Below, piece after piece: positions 44,286 to 52,675 of a stretch of DNA of 64,000 nt. Under the pieces are notes generated by a model, which was given only the letters and a program-made list of their open reading frames with translations, was not told the origin of the DNA and did not search any database. The DNA is taken from assembly GCA_965267405.1 (NCBI GenBank), contig OZ253954.1, positions 558,001 through 622,000 on the forward strand. Direction: 5' to 3'. Within the stretch, counting starts at the first letter, position 1. Each line of letters starts with the position of its first letter. The translations under genes and the position numbers were made by a program. This stretch comes from JAPPOI01 sp028818055. Its GTDB lineage: Bacteria; Pseudomonadota; Alphaproteobacteria; Rhodobacterales; Rhodobacteraceae.

Positions 44286-44406
44286 ATGAAGCCGTGTCAC
44301 ATACGAAGCACAAAAAATATCGGATAAGGACATCGGGATATTTGTTGCTTTTCACTTAAGTGATGAAGTTTCATAGTTGTTTGAAGTAGTTGTGGGGATG
44401 GAGACC

Positions 44407-45009
44407 ATGAAAACTCTGCTAATGACGCTCGTAGCAATGCTGTTCGCAACATTTGCTGCCGCACAAGGATACCTTATCCAATCTGGTGACACGTTGACGG
44501 TCGAAGTGATCGAAGACCCGTCACTGAATCGTTCTGTTCTGGTTCTTCCAGACGGTTCGATCAACTTCCCTTTCGCAGGAAGCGTGCCGGCTAAAGGTCG
44601 GACAGCCACAGATGTTCAGTCGTCCATCACGGCAGCAATTGCGTCGAACTTTGCGACACAACCAACTGTTTTTGTGACGGTTCAGTCGCTTCGCCCGCGC
44701 GTCGCATCTACGGGTGGTGGCGGAGGCCGCACCATCGACGTGTACATGATCGGAGAAATCGGATCGCCTGGCGCGAAAGAACTGAGACGCGGAACGACGC
44801 TTCTTCAAGCGTTGGCTTCGACAGGCGGATTCACGAAATTCGCAGCAACGAAACGCATCCTGCTGCGCCGTACAGACTCGCGTACAGGACGTCAGTCTGT
44901 GTCTCGGATTAACTACAAAGCGATCGCGGCTGGCACTTCAGACGTGCAAGACATTGTATTGGCTGACGGTGATGTTATCATAGTGCCTGAACGTCGCCTC
45001 TTCGAGTAG
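44407..45009 (+). CDS. Wza-like polysaccharide export protein
   Basis: A 200-residue export protein with a signal peptide (MKTLLMTLVAMLFATFAAAQ, cleavage after AAA), a Poly_export domain (YLIQSGDTLTVEVIEDPSLN, VLPDGSINFPFAGSV) and one SLBB-like domain (YMIGEIGSPGAKELRRGTTLLQAL). It is shorter than E. coli Wza and has no lipobox, so the outer-membrane pore may be supplied by the next gene. ATG 44407 is chosen because the signal peptide begins there and GGGG lies upstream. Six bases separate it from the barrel gene. Confidence 0.9.
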   Translation: MKTLLMTLVAMLFATFAAAQGYLIQSGDTLTVEVIEDPSLNRSVLVLPDGSINFPFAGSVPAKGRTATDVQSSITAAIASNFATQPTVFVTVQSLRPRVASTGGGGGRTIDVYMIGEIGSPGAKELRRGTTLLQALASTGGFTKFAATKRILLRRTDSRTGRQSVSRINYKAIAAGTSDVQDIVLADGDVIIVPERRLFE

Positions 45010-45015
45010 TAGAAC

Positions 45016-46395
45016 ATGAAAATATCGCGACCGGGACGTCTAACTCTTTCGACCCTATCGCTGCTTATGGCAACCACGCCCGTTCTGTCTCAGAACGGGC
45101 CTGGTCTTGTCGGCACGCTGTCTTTTGATCAAACCCTGAGCTTTGACTCAAACCCTGATCTTGTGGTCACACCAGGTGACGGAAAGATCGTCTCGACAAC
45201 GGACCTCAACTTCAGCCTCAGCAGTGAAACACGATCTGAAAGATTTCGGTTCAACGTCGGTGGTGTCTTTGACGGGGCATTCGGATCGGGTGCAACCTCG
45301 GCAGACGATCTGACGTTTAAGAACGAGAGCGCCTCTCTCACATATGGTCGCGAAGGCGCTAACTCATCTTTGTCGCTACGCGCACGTTACTCAAACTTCG
45401 ACATTGAAGACGAAGTTTTTGGCTTCTTTGTGGACGGCATTTTTGATCCCGACGCGCTGATCATTGATGGTGGAGAGAGAGAGCGCACCCTGCTCACTGG
45501 TCGGCTTGAGTTCGGCAAGGAAGGCCCTCTTGGTGTCGAAGTCCGGGCCAGAAACAACGTCGTCGACTACACAGGCGTGACTGACCCAGAACTCGTAGAC
45601 AGCGAGTCAAATTCACTTAATGCCGTGGCAACAATTCGAACCAACCGTGCATGGAACATCAACCTGTCGGCCGGCATTGAACGTACAGATGAAGAAGACA
45701 TCAACGATACTTCGTGGCGCTCGAACTATCTTGGCGTTGGGATCGAAGGCGAATTCAATAATGGGCTGAGTTACTCGGCCGACTTGTACCGGGATGAAGC
45801 CGACAACTACCAACTTGGCTCGTTGACCAACCAAGAAGAAGGTCTTGGGTTTGCAGTTGGACTGACGCAATTGGTGCCCGACGGGTCTTATGGCGTTAGC
45901 GTAGGTAGCCGCGTTGACAGTTCAGGCCGACGCAATACTGCCAACGTAAACCGATTGTTCGAACTGCCCAATGGCGGGCTTTCGCTTTCGCTTGGTCTTG
46001 TTGAGCAGGACGGATCGGACACCGATATCACAGCAACAGTCGTTTATTCGCGCGAAGGTCGCGATAGCAGGATTGAAGCTGAACTGGTTCAGGAGCCGTC
46101 GACAAACGATGGCGACGCACTTTTGAACACGTCAGTCAACATTACCTACGAGCGCGACATCAACGCGTACTCGTCTTGGGATGCCAACTTCTCGTACGGC
46201 GCAAGCAGCTCGATTGGCGCATCAAACGGCGATACCAGAACTTCTGCGAGCCTTGGCTACACAAGAAACCTAACCGAAGACTGGGACTTACGCGCTGGGG
46301 TCTCGATCGACCGGATTGAGCAGTCAGGCAGTGGCGATATCACATCGAATTCGGTCTTCGTCAGCGTAGGTCGCGATTTCTCGTTTGGCTTTTAA
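45016..46395 (+). CDS. Outer-membrane beta-barrel protein of the EPS locus
   Basis: A 459-residue protein with an N-terminal signal peptide (to about residue 25) and a series of amphipathic beta strands rich in Ser, Asp, Asn and Gly. It ends in ...VSVGRDFSFGF with the C-terminal Phe that the Bam machine recognises. Layout and neighbours resemble the PEP-CTERM-associated outer-membrane proteins (TIGR03016-like). It probably forms the outer-membrane channel for the polysaccharide with the preceding export protein. No enzymatic motif. Confidence 0.85.
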   Translation: MKISRPGRLTLSTLSLLMATTPVLSQNGPGLVGTLSFDQTLSFDSNPDLVVTPGDGKIVSTTDLNFSLSSETRSERFRFNVGGVFDGAFGSGATSADDLTFKNESASLTYGREGANSSLSLRARYSNFDIEDEVFGFFVDGIFDPDALIIDGGERERTLLTGRLEFGKEGPLGVEVRARNNVVDYTGVTDPELVDSESNSLNAVATIRTNRAWNINLSAGIERTDEEDINDTSWRSNYLGVGIEGEFNNGLSYSADLYRDEADNYQLGSLTNQEEGLGFAVGLTQLVPDGSYGVSVGSRVDSSGRRNTANVNRLFELPNGGLSLSLGLVEQDGSDTDITATVVYSREGRDSRIEAELVQEPSTNDGDALLNTSVNITYERDINAYSSWDANFSYGASSSIGASNGDTRTSASLGYTRNLTEDWDLRAGVSIDRIEQSGSGDITSNSVFVSVGRDFSFGF

Positions 46396-46434
46396 GAAGC
46401 CTTTTCGGCGACAATCGGCGGTGCTTGCTAAAGG

Positions 46435-47082
46435 TTGTTGGTTTTGGAATTCGCGGCGCGTCTGAAAAGCATCTCTTGGCTGATTTGGGTAATGATTGCC
46501 GTCTACACGGCCATTGAAATTATCCTTCTTGCTGGCGATCTGGGCATGTTTGGTGGGTCGCGTTTTCGCGCAACCGTCTACGAATTTGGTGGATTTTGGT
46601 CAGGCCTACTGCGCGGCTGGCGACCGAACTACCCTTTCCAACCCTGGACAATGTTTTTGACGTACGGGCTGCTGCATAGCGGGATGACACACCTGATCGT
46701 CAACATGATCACATTGGGATCGCTCGGTCCTCTCGTTGTAAATCGGGTTGGATCAGTCAAATTCCTCATAATTTACCTCGTTGCGGTATTCGGAGGTGCG
46801 GTGGGTTACGCGCTTCTATCGGACTCGTTTCGACCAATGGTCGGAGCGTCGGGTGCATTGTTCGGCTTGGCTGGCGCGATACTTGCATGGGAATACATAG
46901 ATCGCTTTACGTTCAGCGAACGGCTCTGGCCTGTCCTGCGCGCGGTTGCCTTCCTTTGTGTGCTGAACATTGTGCTTTATTACGCAATGGACCGGCTTTT
47001 GGCCTGGGAAGCCCATCTCGGCGGATTTGCTGCTGGCTGGATTGCAGCAATGTTGGTTGATCCACGTAGCCGAGAGGCTTAG
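46435..47082 (+). CDS. Rhomboid-family intramembrane serine protease
   Basis: A 215-residue six-helix membrane protein with the rhomboid catalytic signature: HSGMTHLIVN (His86, Asn90), GASGALFG with nucleophile Ser139, and EAHLGGFAAG with His194. All catalytic residues are present. It has an unusual TTG start: TTG 46435 gives the longest frame, while TTG 46444 has AAAGG at a better distance. It follows the barrel gene by 39 bases on the same strand and may belong to the EPS operon. The stop overlaps the convergent cytidylyltransferase stop by four bases. Substrate unknown. Confidence 0.9.
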   Translation: MLVLEFAARLKSISWLIWVMIAVYTAIEIILLAGDLGMFGGSRFRATVYEFGGFWSGLLRGWRPNYPFQPWTMFLTYGLLHSGMTHLIVNMITLGSLGPLVVNRVGSVKFLIIYLVAVFGGAVGYALLSDSFRPMVGASGALFGLAGAILAWEYIDRFTFSERLWPVLRAVAFLCVLNIVLYYAMDRLLAWEAHLGGFAAGWIAAMLVDPRSREA

Positions 47083-47747
47083 ACGCGGCCTGACAGAACA
47101 GCTTCTGCTTTGGCGAAATCTTCCTCTGTATCAATGTCTTGCGAGACATCTGTCGGCATGACTACAGCGCCAATGTTGTCGGTTTCAAATCCACCATTAT
47201 GCAAAAACCAATCACGACCAAACACGTAAACTGCACCGTTTGGCCGAAAAACCTGGGGCAAAGATTGTCGGTTTGAAAAGCAGTGCTTCGCGTCGCGAAG
47301 CGGTTTGAAATGATCACCGTCAATCGTACCGAACTTCAGCACACCGGCGTCCGCTTCGGTAACTGTCATGGCCAACTCCACATCGGGCTGCGCGAACACA
47401 TCCAGTGCATTTGAAATGTCTTCAATGCGTCGAAGCGGTGATGTTGGTTGCAATAGAACGATCGTGTCGCCTGCGAAGGCTTTGTCTGCAAGCAAATCCA
47501 TCAACACCGGTCCCATTGGCACGTCGTCGCCAGCCAATTCTGAAGAACGTTCAGCTACCATTAAACCGTCTTCATGCACTGAGTGGATAATCTCCTGAAT
47601 GTCCGTCGAAACGACAATCTTGGCCGCGCCTGCGCCCCTTGCCTGATCGACTGACCACCGCCAAAGGGGTTTGCCAGCCAATTCACCCGTGTTCTTTCCC
47701 GGAGCACCCTTTGATCCGGCTCGTGCGGGAATAACGGCGGTGAACAT
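47079..47747 (-). CDS. Acylneuraminate-type cytidylyltransferase (CMP-sugar synthetase)
   Basis: A 222-residue nucleotidyltransferase that activates a nine-carbon or related acidic sugar with CTP. The N-terminal signature VIPARAGSKGAPGKN is the family motif, followed by ISTDI-like VVSTDIQEII and LLQPTSPLRRIEDI. ATG 47747 overlaps the stop of the upstream Kdo-transferase-like gene (TGATG), so it is translated with it. Together with the nearby NeuB-type synthase it suggests a nonulosonic acid on the cell surface, although the exact sugar cannot be told. Confidence 0.9.
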   Translation of the reverse strand: MFTAVIPARAGSKGAPGKNTGELAGKPLWRWSVDQARGAGAAKIVVSTDIQEIIHSVHEDGLMVAERSSELAGDDVPMGPVLMDLLADKAFAGDTIVLLQPTSPLRRIEDISNALDVFAQPDVELAMTVTEADAGVLKFGTIDGDHFKPLRDAKHCFSNRQSLPQVFRPNGAVYVFGRDWFLHNGGFETDNIGAVVMPTDVSQDIDTEEDFAKAEAVLSGRV

Positions 47748-49060
47748 CACCCCTGCTCCTTTTCGACTGCTGCAACAACTGCATCTGCAAGACGTTGCGA
47801 TGCGCCGGCATACTTACTGTGGAACGACTTTGCATTCTCAGAACCCTGATCCAAGTGCTCTTGCAAGACATTGGCCAGTTTGGATGGTTCGTGGCACACA
47901 GACAAAACTCCTTCGGCTTCTGCCTCAACACCCGGAAATTCAATCGTCCAAATATGCGGCCCCGTAACGACAGGCTTACCCAGAGCCAATGGCTCAATCA
48001 CGTTGTGGGCCCCATTTTCTATGAAGCCTCCACCAACGCTGACGACGTCAGATGTTGAAAGGTAAAAGAACATCTCGCCCAAAGAGTCGCCCAAAAGGAT
48101 ATCGTATGCCGCGATGTCAGTGAGTGCAGTCAATTCATCTGACATATCCGAAGATCGGCGGGCGACTCTGAAACCTCGTTCGCATAGATATTCGTAAGTT
48201 TTTTCAAATGTTTCCGGGGCACGCGGCACCCAAACCACAAACGGATTGGTTCCGTTAGATTTCAATTCTGCAACCGCATCGCCGTAAACAGATTCTTCAC
48301 CGGCCACGACGCTTGCGAATGCAAAGACGGGCCTTGGCGAAACTTGCTGTCGCAGTGTTTCGCCCGCCTCAAGGTGAGCATCGGGTGGCGCAATATCGAA
48401 CCGGGTCTCGCCCATAACATCAATGTTCCGGGCGCCAATTTCTTCAAATCGTTCGGCCATGCGACCGGACTTGGCCAAAACTCGCGCTCCTCTTGCTGCC
48501 GGATGGTCTCCAAGCGCTCGAGCAAATCGCCTCGCGCGAGGAAAGGTCTTACTGGGGATCTGAGAATTCACGTACCAAAGCTGCACGCCGGTTTTATTGG
48601 CTGCCTCGGCCATCCCAGGCCAATACTCCATCTCAAAGGCCAATCCGATTTTTGGGCGAATGGTCCGCAGAAAACGCGACCAGTAAGATATCCGATCGAC
48701 GGGGGCATAACTGATTTGGATTTTTCCCGCTTCGACTTCCTTGGCGAGTGCCGCTGTCGAGGCTTTTCTGCCGGCAGGTGTCAAATGGGTGATATGAAGA
48801 CGAAGCCCTGCTGCCAACAGATGCTTAATCGTGGGTTCTGCCGAGCGGTATTCGCCCAATGATACGGCGTGAATCCAAACATCAACTTCGTTCGGCTGGA
48901 CGATGCCTCGGCGTTCATCCAAGGCCAGTCCATACTCAGGATCCTTCAAGGCACGCTTGCGAAAGTAACGCCACACCAACGGCATACCGAGCCATAACGC
49001 GGTCTGATAGCAAGCCACCGCACATCGGTATCTTAAAGTTGAAGCCGTAAACCCAGTCAT
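47747..49060 (-). CDS. 3-deoxy-D-manno-octulosonate transferase-like glycosyltransferase (WaaA family)
   Basis: A 437-residue member of the KdtA/WaaA family (GT-B fold, family 30). Seen: an N-terminal membrane-anchoring stretch (about 12-30), WIHAVSLGEYRSAEP with the catalytic Glu position, LAFEMEYWPGM, and the C-terminal nucleotide-sugar part GDSLGEMFFYLSTSDVVSVGGGF and GAHNVIEPLALGKPVVTGPH. It may be the lipid A Kdo transferase. Operon pairing with a CMP-sugar synthetase raises the alternative that it moves a different CMP-activated ulosonic acid. Divergent from neuB by 92 bases. Confidence 0.88.
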   Translation of the reverse strand: MTGFTASTLRYRCAVACYQTALWLGMPLVWRYFRKRALKDPEYGLALDERRGIVQPNEVDVWIHAVSLGEYRSAEPTIKHLLAAGLRLHITHLTPAGRKASTAALAKEVEAGKIQISYAPVDRISYWSRFLRTIRPKIGLAFEMEYWPGMAEAANKTGVQLWYVNSQIPSKTFPRARRFARALGDHPAARGARVLAKSGRMAERFEEIGARNIDVMGETRFDIAPPDAHLEAGETLRQQVSPRPVFAFASVVAGEESVYGDAVAELKSNGTNPFVVWVPRAPETFEKTYEYLCERGFRVARRSSDMSDELTALTDIAAYDILLGDSLGEMFFYLSTSDVVSVGGGFIENGAHNVIEPLALGKPVVTGPHIWTIEFPGVEAEAEGVLSVCHEPSKLANVLQEHLDQGSENAKSFHSKYAGASQRLADAVVAAVEKEQG

Positions 49061-49152
49061 GGCAGCAAGGAAGCCGGTTCAGTCCAAAGACGCAAGGGCG
49101 CTTGTGGCCCGCCATCAAATGCCGATAGACCTGCGTCAAAGGAGTTTCACTG

Positions 49153-50190
49153 ATGCAGATCGCAAATCGCAAGATAGGACCTTCAGAACCACCGTTGGTC
49201 ATTGCTGAAATAGGCATCAACCATGGCGGCGACCTTGAGGTTGCCAAACACATGGTCACGCTGGCGGCCCAATCGGGTTGCGAGATTGTGAAACACCAAA
49301 CCCACTTCGTCTGGGACGAAATGACAGATGAAGCCAAGGAAATCTTGCCCCCAAATACCGGCGGAAAGTCGATTTGGGACGTCATGGAAGAATGTGCGCT
49401 TTCTGCTGACGAAGAAATTGCACTGAAAAATCATACAGAAGATCTTGGGCTCATTTACATTTCGACCCCGTTTTCGCGCGCGGCTGCGGATTTTCTGGAA
49501 GAGATCGGGGTTCCTGCATTCAAGATCGGTTCGGGCGAAGCCGACCACTTGCCCTTGATCCGGCACATCGCCGCCAAGGGGAAGCCCATCATCATGTCGA
49601 CCGGGATGCAGACAATTGAGACAGTTCGGCAATCGGTTGAGATCCTTGAATCCTCCGGCGTTGACTATGCTTTGCTTGAGTGCACCAACCTGTACCCATC
49701 GCCGCCTGAAATCGTTTCTCTGAAAGGCGTGACCGAGCTTCAAAAGGCGTTCCCAAATGCTGTTGTCGGGTTTTCCGACCATTCCATTGGACCAGAAATG
49801 GCCTTGGCGTCGGTTGCACTCGGGGCCTGCATTCTTGAACGCCACTACACCGATACCCGGTACAGACAGGGACCCGACATCATCAATTCGATGGACCCAT
49901 CAGAATTGCGCCATTTGATTGATCGATCTCGCGAAATTCACACGGCCCTTCACAACGAAAAGCAAAGAACCGGACCGGAAGAAGCGGTGTATCGATTTGC
50001 GCGCACAAGCGTAGTTGCGGATCGCGATCTACCGGCAGGGCATACAATCAGCGAAGCCGATATCTGGGGGCGTCGTCCAGGTTCAGGTGAAATACCTGGC
50101 TATGAGTTCGACAAAGTTGTTGGGCGTGTTTTGGCCCGCTCAGTCGCGAAAAACGAACAGCTGAAGTGGTCTGACTTCGACGCGAACTAA
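49153..50190 (+). CDS. N-acetylneuraminate synthase family protein (NeuB-like)
   Basis: A 345-residue synthase condensing phosphoenolpyruvate with an N-acyl-hexosamine to a nonulosonic acid (sialic, legionaminic or pseudaminic type). Seen: PLVIAEIGINHGGDL, EIVKHQTH, ISTPFSRAAADFLEE, FKIGSGEADHLPLI, MSTGMQT, GFSDHS, and a C-terminal SAF (antifreeze-like) domain RTSVVADRDLPAGHTISEAD. ATG with AAAGGAG at eight bases. It is divergent from the cytidylyltransferase pair, and the three probably form one pathway. Epimerase and acetyltransferase genes for the precursor are not next to it. Confidence 0.9.
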   Translation: MQIANRKIGPSEPPLVIAEIGINHGGDLEVAKHMVTLAAQSGCEIVKHQTHFVWDEMTDEAKEILPPNTGGKSIWDVMEECALSADEEIALKNHTEDLGLIYISTPFSRAAADFLEEIGVPAFKIGSGEADHLPLIRHIAAKGKPIIMSTGMQTIETVRQSVEILESSGVDYALLECTNLYPSPPEIVSLKGVTELQKAFPNAVVGFSDHSIGPEMALASVALGACILERHYTDTRYRQGPDIINSMDPSELRHLIDRSREIHTALHNEKQRTGPEEAVYRFARTSVVADRDLPAGHTISEADIWGRRPGSGEIPGYEFDKVVGRVLARSVAKNEQLKWSDFDAN

Positions 50191-50321
50191 CCGATCAGGT
50201 GAGCGTGCTCGACCGCGATCTCGGCAAGATGCCACGCAGAAATTAGCGTGACTCTTGGTAAACTGCTGGATTCATGTTATTTATTTCCCAATAAAGCATA
50301 AAAGGCAGGCGGCAATTGGTC

Positions 50322-50786
50322 ATGAGTGTCACCAAGGTCAAACAACGTTCTCTTGAACTCGCGGACTTTGATAAGCGCGATGTGAGAACGCAATTTGGAG
50401 CTTTGTGCTGGAGGCGGCACAAGGGTGAGCTTCAAATACTCCTCGTTACATCGAGACGTTCAAAGCGCTGGATCCTTCCCAAGGGCTGGCCAGTTGACGG
50501 CGCAACACCATCCGGCGCGGCACAGGCTGAGGCTTTGGAAGAAGCTGGCGCTGTAGGCAAAGCCAAGACCAATTGTCTTGGAATATTCAGCTATACCAAA
50601 GAGATATCGGACGAATCTCAACTGCCTTGCGTCGTTGCGATTTTTCCTTTGAAGGTAAAAAAGCTTGAGGATGACTGGCCAGAAAAGGCCGATCGCGAAC
50701 GCAAATGGTTCACTCAGAAAAAAGCGGCGAACATGGTTATGGAGCCCGAATTGGCCGCGATCATTCGCGCCTTTGAACCTGAGTAA
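50322..50786 (+). CDS. Nudix hydrolase
   Basis: A 154-residue Nudix protein close to diphosphoinositol polyphosphate/Ap-n-A hydrolases in layout: WILPKGWPVDGATPSGAAQAEALEEAGAVG contains the Nudix box, with the EALEEAG metal-binding helix. The first acidic position of the classical box is not evident, as in this subfamily. ATG 50322 (MSVTKVKQ) chosen over TTG 50316. The substrate, probably a dinucleoside polyphosphate, is inferred. Upstream 131 bases are AT-rich and without a gene. Confidence 0.9.
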   Translation: MSVTKVKQRSLELADFDKRDVRTQFGALCWRRHKGELQILLVTSRRSKRWILPKGWPVDGATPSGAAQAEALEEAGAVGKAKTNCLGIFSYTKEISDESQLPCVVAIFPLKVKKLEDDWPEKADRERKWFTQKKAANMVMEPELAAIIRAFEPE

Positions 50787-50886
50787 GTTCACCTCTCATC
50801 GGAAACCGTACCGGTATTTCAATAATTGAATTTTACCCTTCGGAGGTCTATTTCCTGTGGGGTTGAGGCAAAATGGTTAGATCTCG

Positions 50887-51324
50887 ATGATCCGCTATTC
50901 ATTGAAATGCTCAAACGAACACACGTTTGAAAGCTGGTTCAAATCGGCTGAGGCATTTGAAGGCCTTCAAAAAGCGTCAATGGTCGCTTGTCCGCATTGC
51001 GGCTCGGACACCGTTGAAAAGACGTTGATGGCGCCGGGCGTGCCTAAGAAGTCAAACGCCAAGCAAACCGAATCCTCGACCCCAATGGCGGCAAACCCCG
51101 ATGGAAAGCTTGAAAAGGCTTTGGCCGAGTTGAAGGCCCACGTCGAAAGCAATTCCGACTATGTGGGATCGAAGTTCGCGGCCGAAGCCACAGCAATGCA
51201 CAATGGCGAAGTGCCAGAGCGCTCGATCTACGGTGAAGTGAAACCGGACGAGGCCAAAAAAATGGCCGAAGACGGTGTTCCAGCGGTGCCGCTTCCATTC
51301 ATCCCCAAGCAAAAAACAAACTGA
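50887..51324 (+). CDS. DUF1178 protein
   Basis: A 145-residue protein of the DUF1178 family, found through Alpha- and Betaproteobacteria. N-terminal zinc-ribbon-like part: Cys8 and His12 (KCSNEHTFESWF) and Cys35-x2-Cys38 (ACPHCGS). A linker of low complexity follows, then a helical C-terminus ending PLPFIPKQ. Full family length. It lies between Nudix and lysC on the same strand with about 80-100 base gaps. Function unknown. Confidence 0.92.
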   Translation: MIRYSLKCSNEHTFESWFKSAEAFEGLQKASMVACPHCGSDTVEKTLMAPGVPKKSNAKQTESSTPMAANPDGKLEKALAELKAHVESNSDYVGSKFAAEATAMHNGEVPERSIYGEVKPDEAKKMAEDGVPAVPLPFIPKQKTN

Positions 51325-51406
51325 ACAGCGGCTCCCTGCCCTTGTCCCTGCGCACGTGATCGCTTAACAGGCGCGGGAACTTTTCGCTTGGGACGATTGA
51401 GCTTAG

Positions 51407-52642
51407 ATGCCGACCCTGGTCATGAAATTTGGTGGTACGTCCGTCGCCACATTGGATCGCATCCGGCGAGCTGCAAAGCGCGTTGGGCGTGAAGTCGCGA
51501 ACGGCTATGATGTCATCGTGATCGTCTCGGCAATGGCCGGAAAAACCAACGAACTTGTTGGCTGGGTCGAAGAGACGTCCAAATTCTTTGATGCCCGTGA
51601 ATATGACGCCGTTGTGTCGTCTGGCGAGCAAGTGACAGCCGGTTTGATGGCCCTGACACTTCAGGAAATGGATGTCCCAGCACGCTCCTGGGCGGGTTGG
51701 CAGGTGCCATTGAAGACCGACGCTGCGCACGCGGCCGCCCGAATCGAAGAAATCGGTACGGACAACATCAACGCAAAGTTCGCCGAAGGTATGCGTGTGG
51801 CCGTTGTGGCCGGTTTCCAGGGTATCAGCCCAGAAGGTCGGATAACTACGCTTGGCCGTGGTGGCTCGGACACCACTGCAGTGGCCTTTGCAGCAGCCTT
51901 CGGAGCCGAACGCTGCGACATCTACACGGACGTCGATGGCGTTTACACCACGGATCCACGCATCACAGCAAAGGCGCGCAAGCTGGATCGGATCGCATTT
52001 GAAGAGATGCTGGAACTGGCATCTCTTGGCGCGAAAGTTCTGCAAACGCGCTCGGTCGAATTGGCCATGCGCTACAAAGTGAAACTTCGCGTACTTTCAA
52101 GTTTCGAAGATAACGATGACTCAGCCGGAACGCTGGTCTGCGACGAGGAGGACATCATGGAATCGAACGTTGTGGCCGGGGTGGCCTATAGCCGAGACGA
52201 AGCCAAGATGACGCTTTTGAGCGTGGCCGACCGGCCAGGTATTGCGGCGGCGATTTTTGGACCGCTTGCTGATGCCGGCGTAAACGTCGACATGATCGTT
52301 CAAAACATCTCGGAAGATGGAAGAACGGATATGACGTTCTCTCTGCCGGTCGCGCAAATCCCACGTGCTGAGCAAGCCATGGCTGCCACCAAAGAGCGCG
52401 GCGAGGTGAATTACGCTGATCTGGTCACCGACGATGATGTCGCCAAGATCTCGGTTGTTGGGATTGGTATGCGCAGCCATGCTGGTGTCGCGGCACAAAT
52501 GTTCAAAGCGCTTCGCGACGAAGGCATCAACATCAAGGTCATTACCACGTCAGAGATCAAGATTTCAGTGCTGATCGACCGGAAGTACATGGAACTGGCT
52601 GTGCAGACGCTGCACGACGCGTTTGAGCTGGAAAAAGCATAA
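51407..52642 (+). CDS. lysC: Aspartate kinase
   Basis: Aspartokinase of 411 residues, first step to lysine, threonine and methionine. Signature VMKFGGTSVA at the N-terminus, the substrate segment SSGEQVTAGLMAL, GRGGSDTTAVAFA, and two C-terminal ACT domains (from about residue 265: LLSVADRPGIAAAIFG and ISVVGIGMRSHAGVA) for feedback control. The length and two ACT domains match the single-chain form. Convergent with betA; ptsP lies further along on the same strand, as often seen in roseobacters. Confidence 0.97.
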   Translation: MPTLVMKFGGTSVATLDRIRRAAKRVGREVANGYDVIVIVSAMAGKTNELVGWVEETSKFFDAREYDAVVSSGEQVTAGLMALTLQEMDVPARSWAGWQVPLKTDAAHAAARIEEIGTDNINAKFAEGMRVAVVAGFQGISPEGRITTLGRGGSDTTAVAFAAAFGAERCDIYTDVDGVYTTDPRITAKARKLDRIAFEEMLELASLGAKVLQTRSVELAMRYKVKLRVLSSFEDNDDSAGTLVCDEEDIMESNVVAGVAYSRDEAKMTLLSVADRPGIAAAIFGPLADAGVNVDMIVQNISEDGRTDMTFSLPVAQIPRAEQAMAATKERGEVNYADLVTDDDVAKISVVGIGMRSHAGVAAQMFKALRDEGINIKVITTSEIKISVLIDRKYMELAVQTLHDAFELEKA

Positions 52643-52675
52643 TTTCCAGAAGGTTACGCCGTCTCTGCAAAATTC

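Noticed and set aside
50818..50830. Palindrome TTCAATAATTGAA before the DUF1178 gene
   Set aside because: It is short and AT-rich in an AT-rich gap, so chance is a fair explanation. No regulator or clear promoter is linked.
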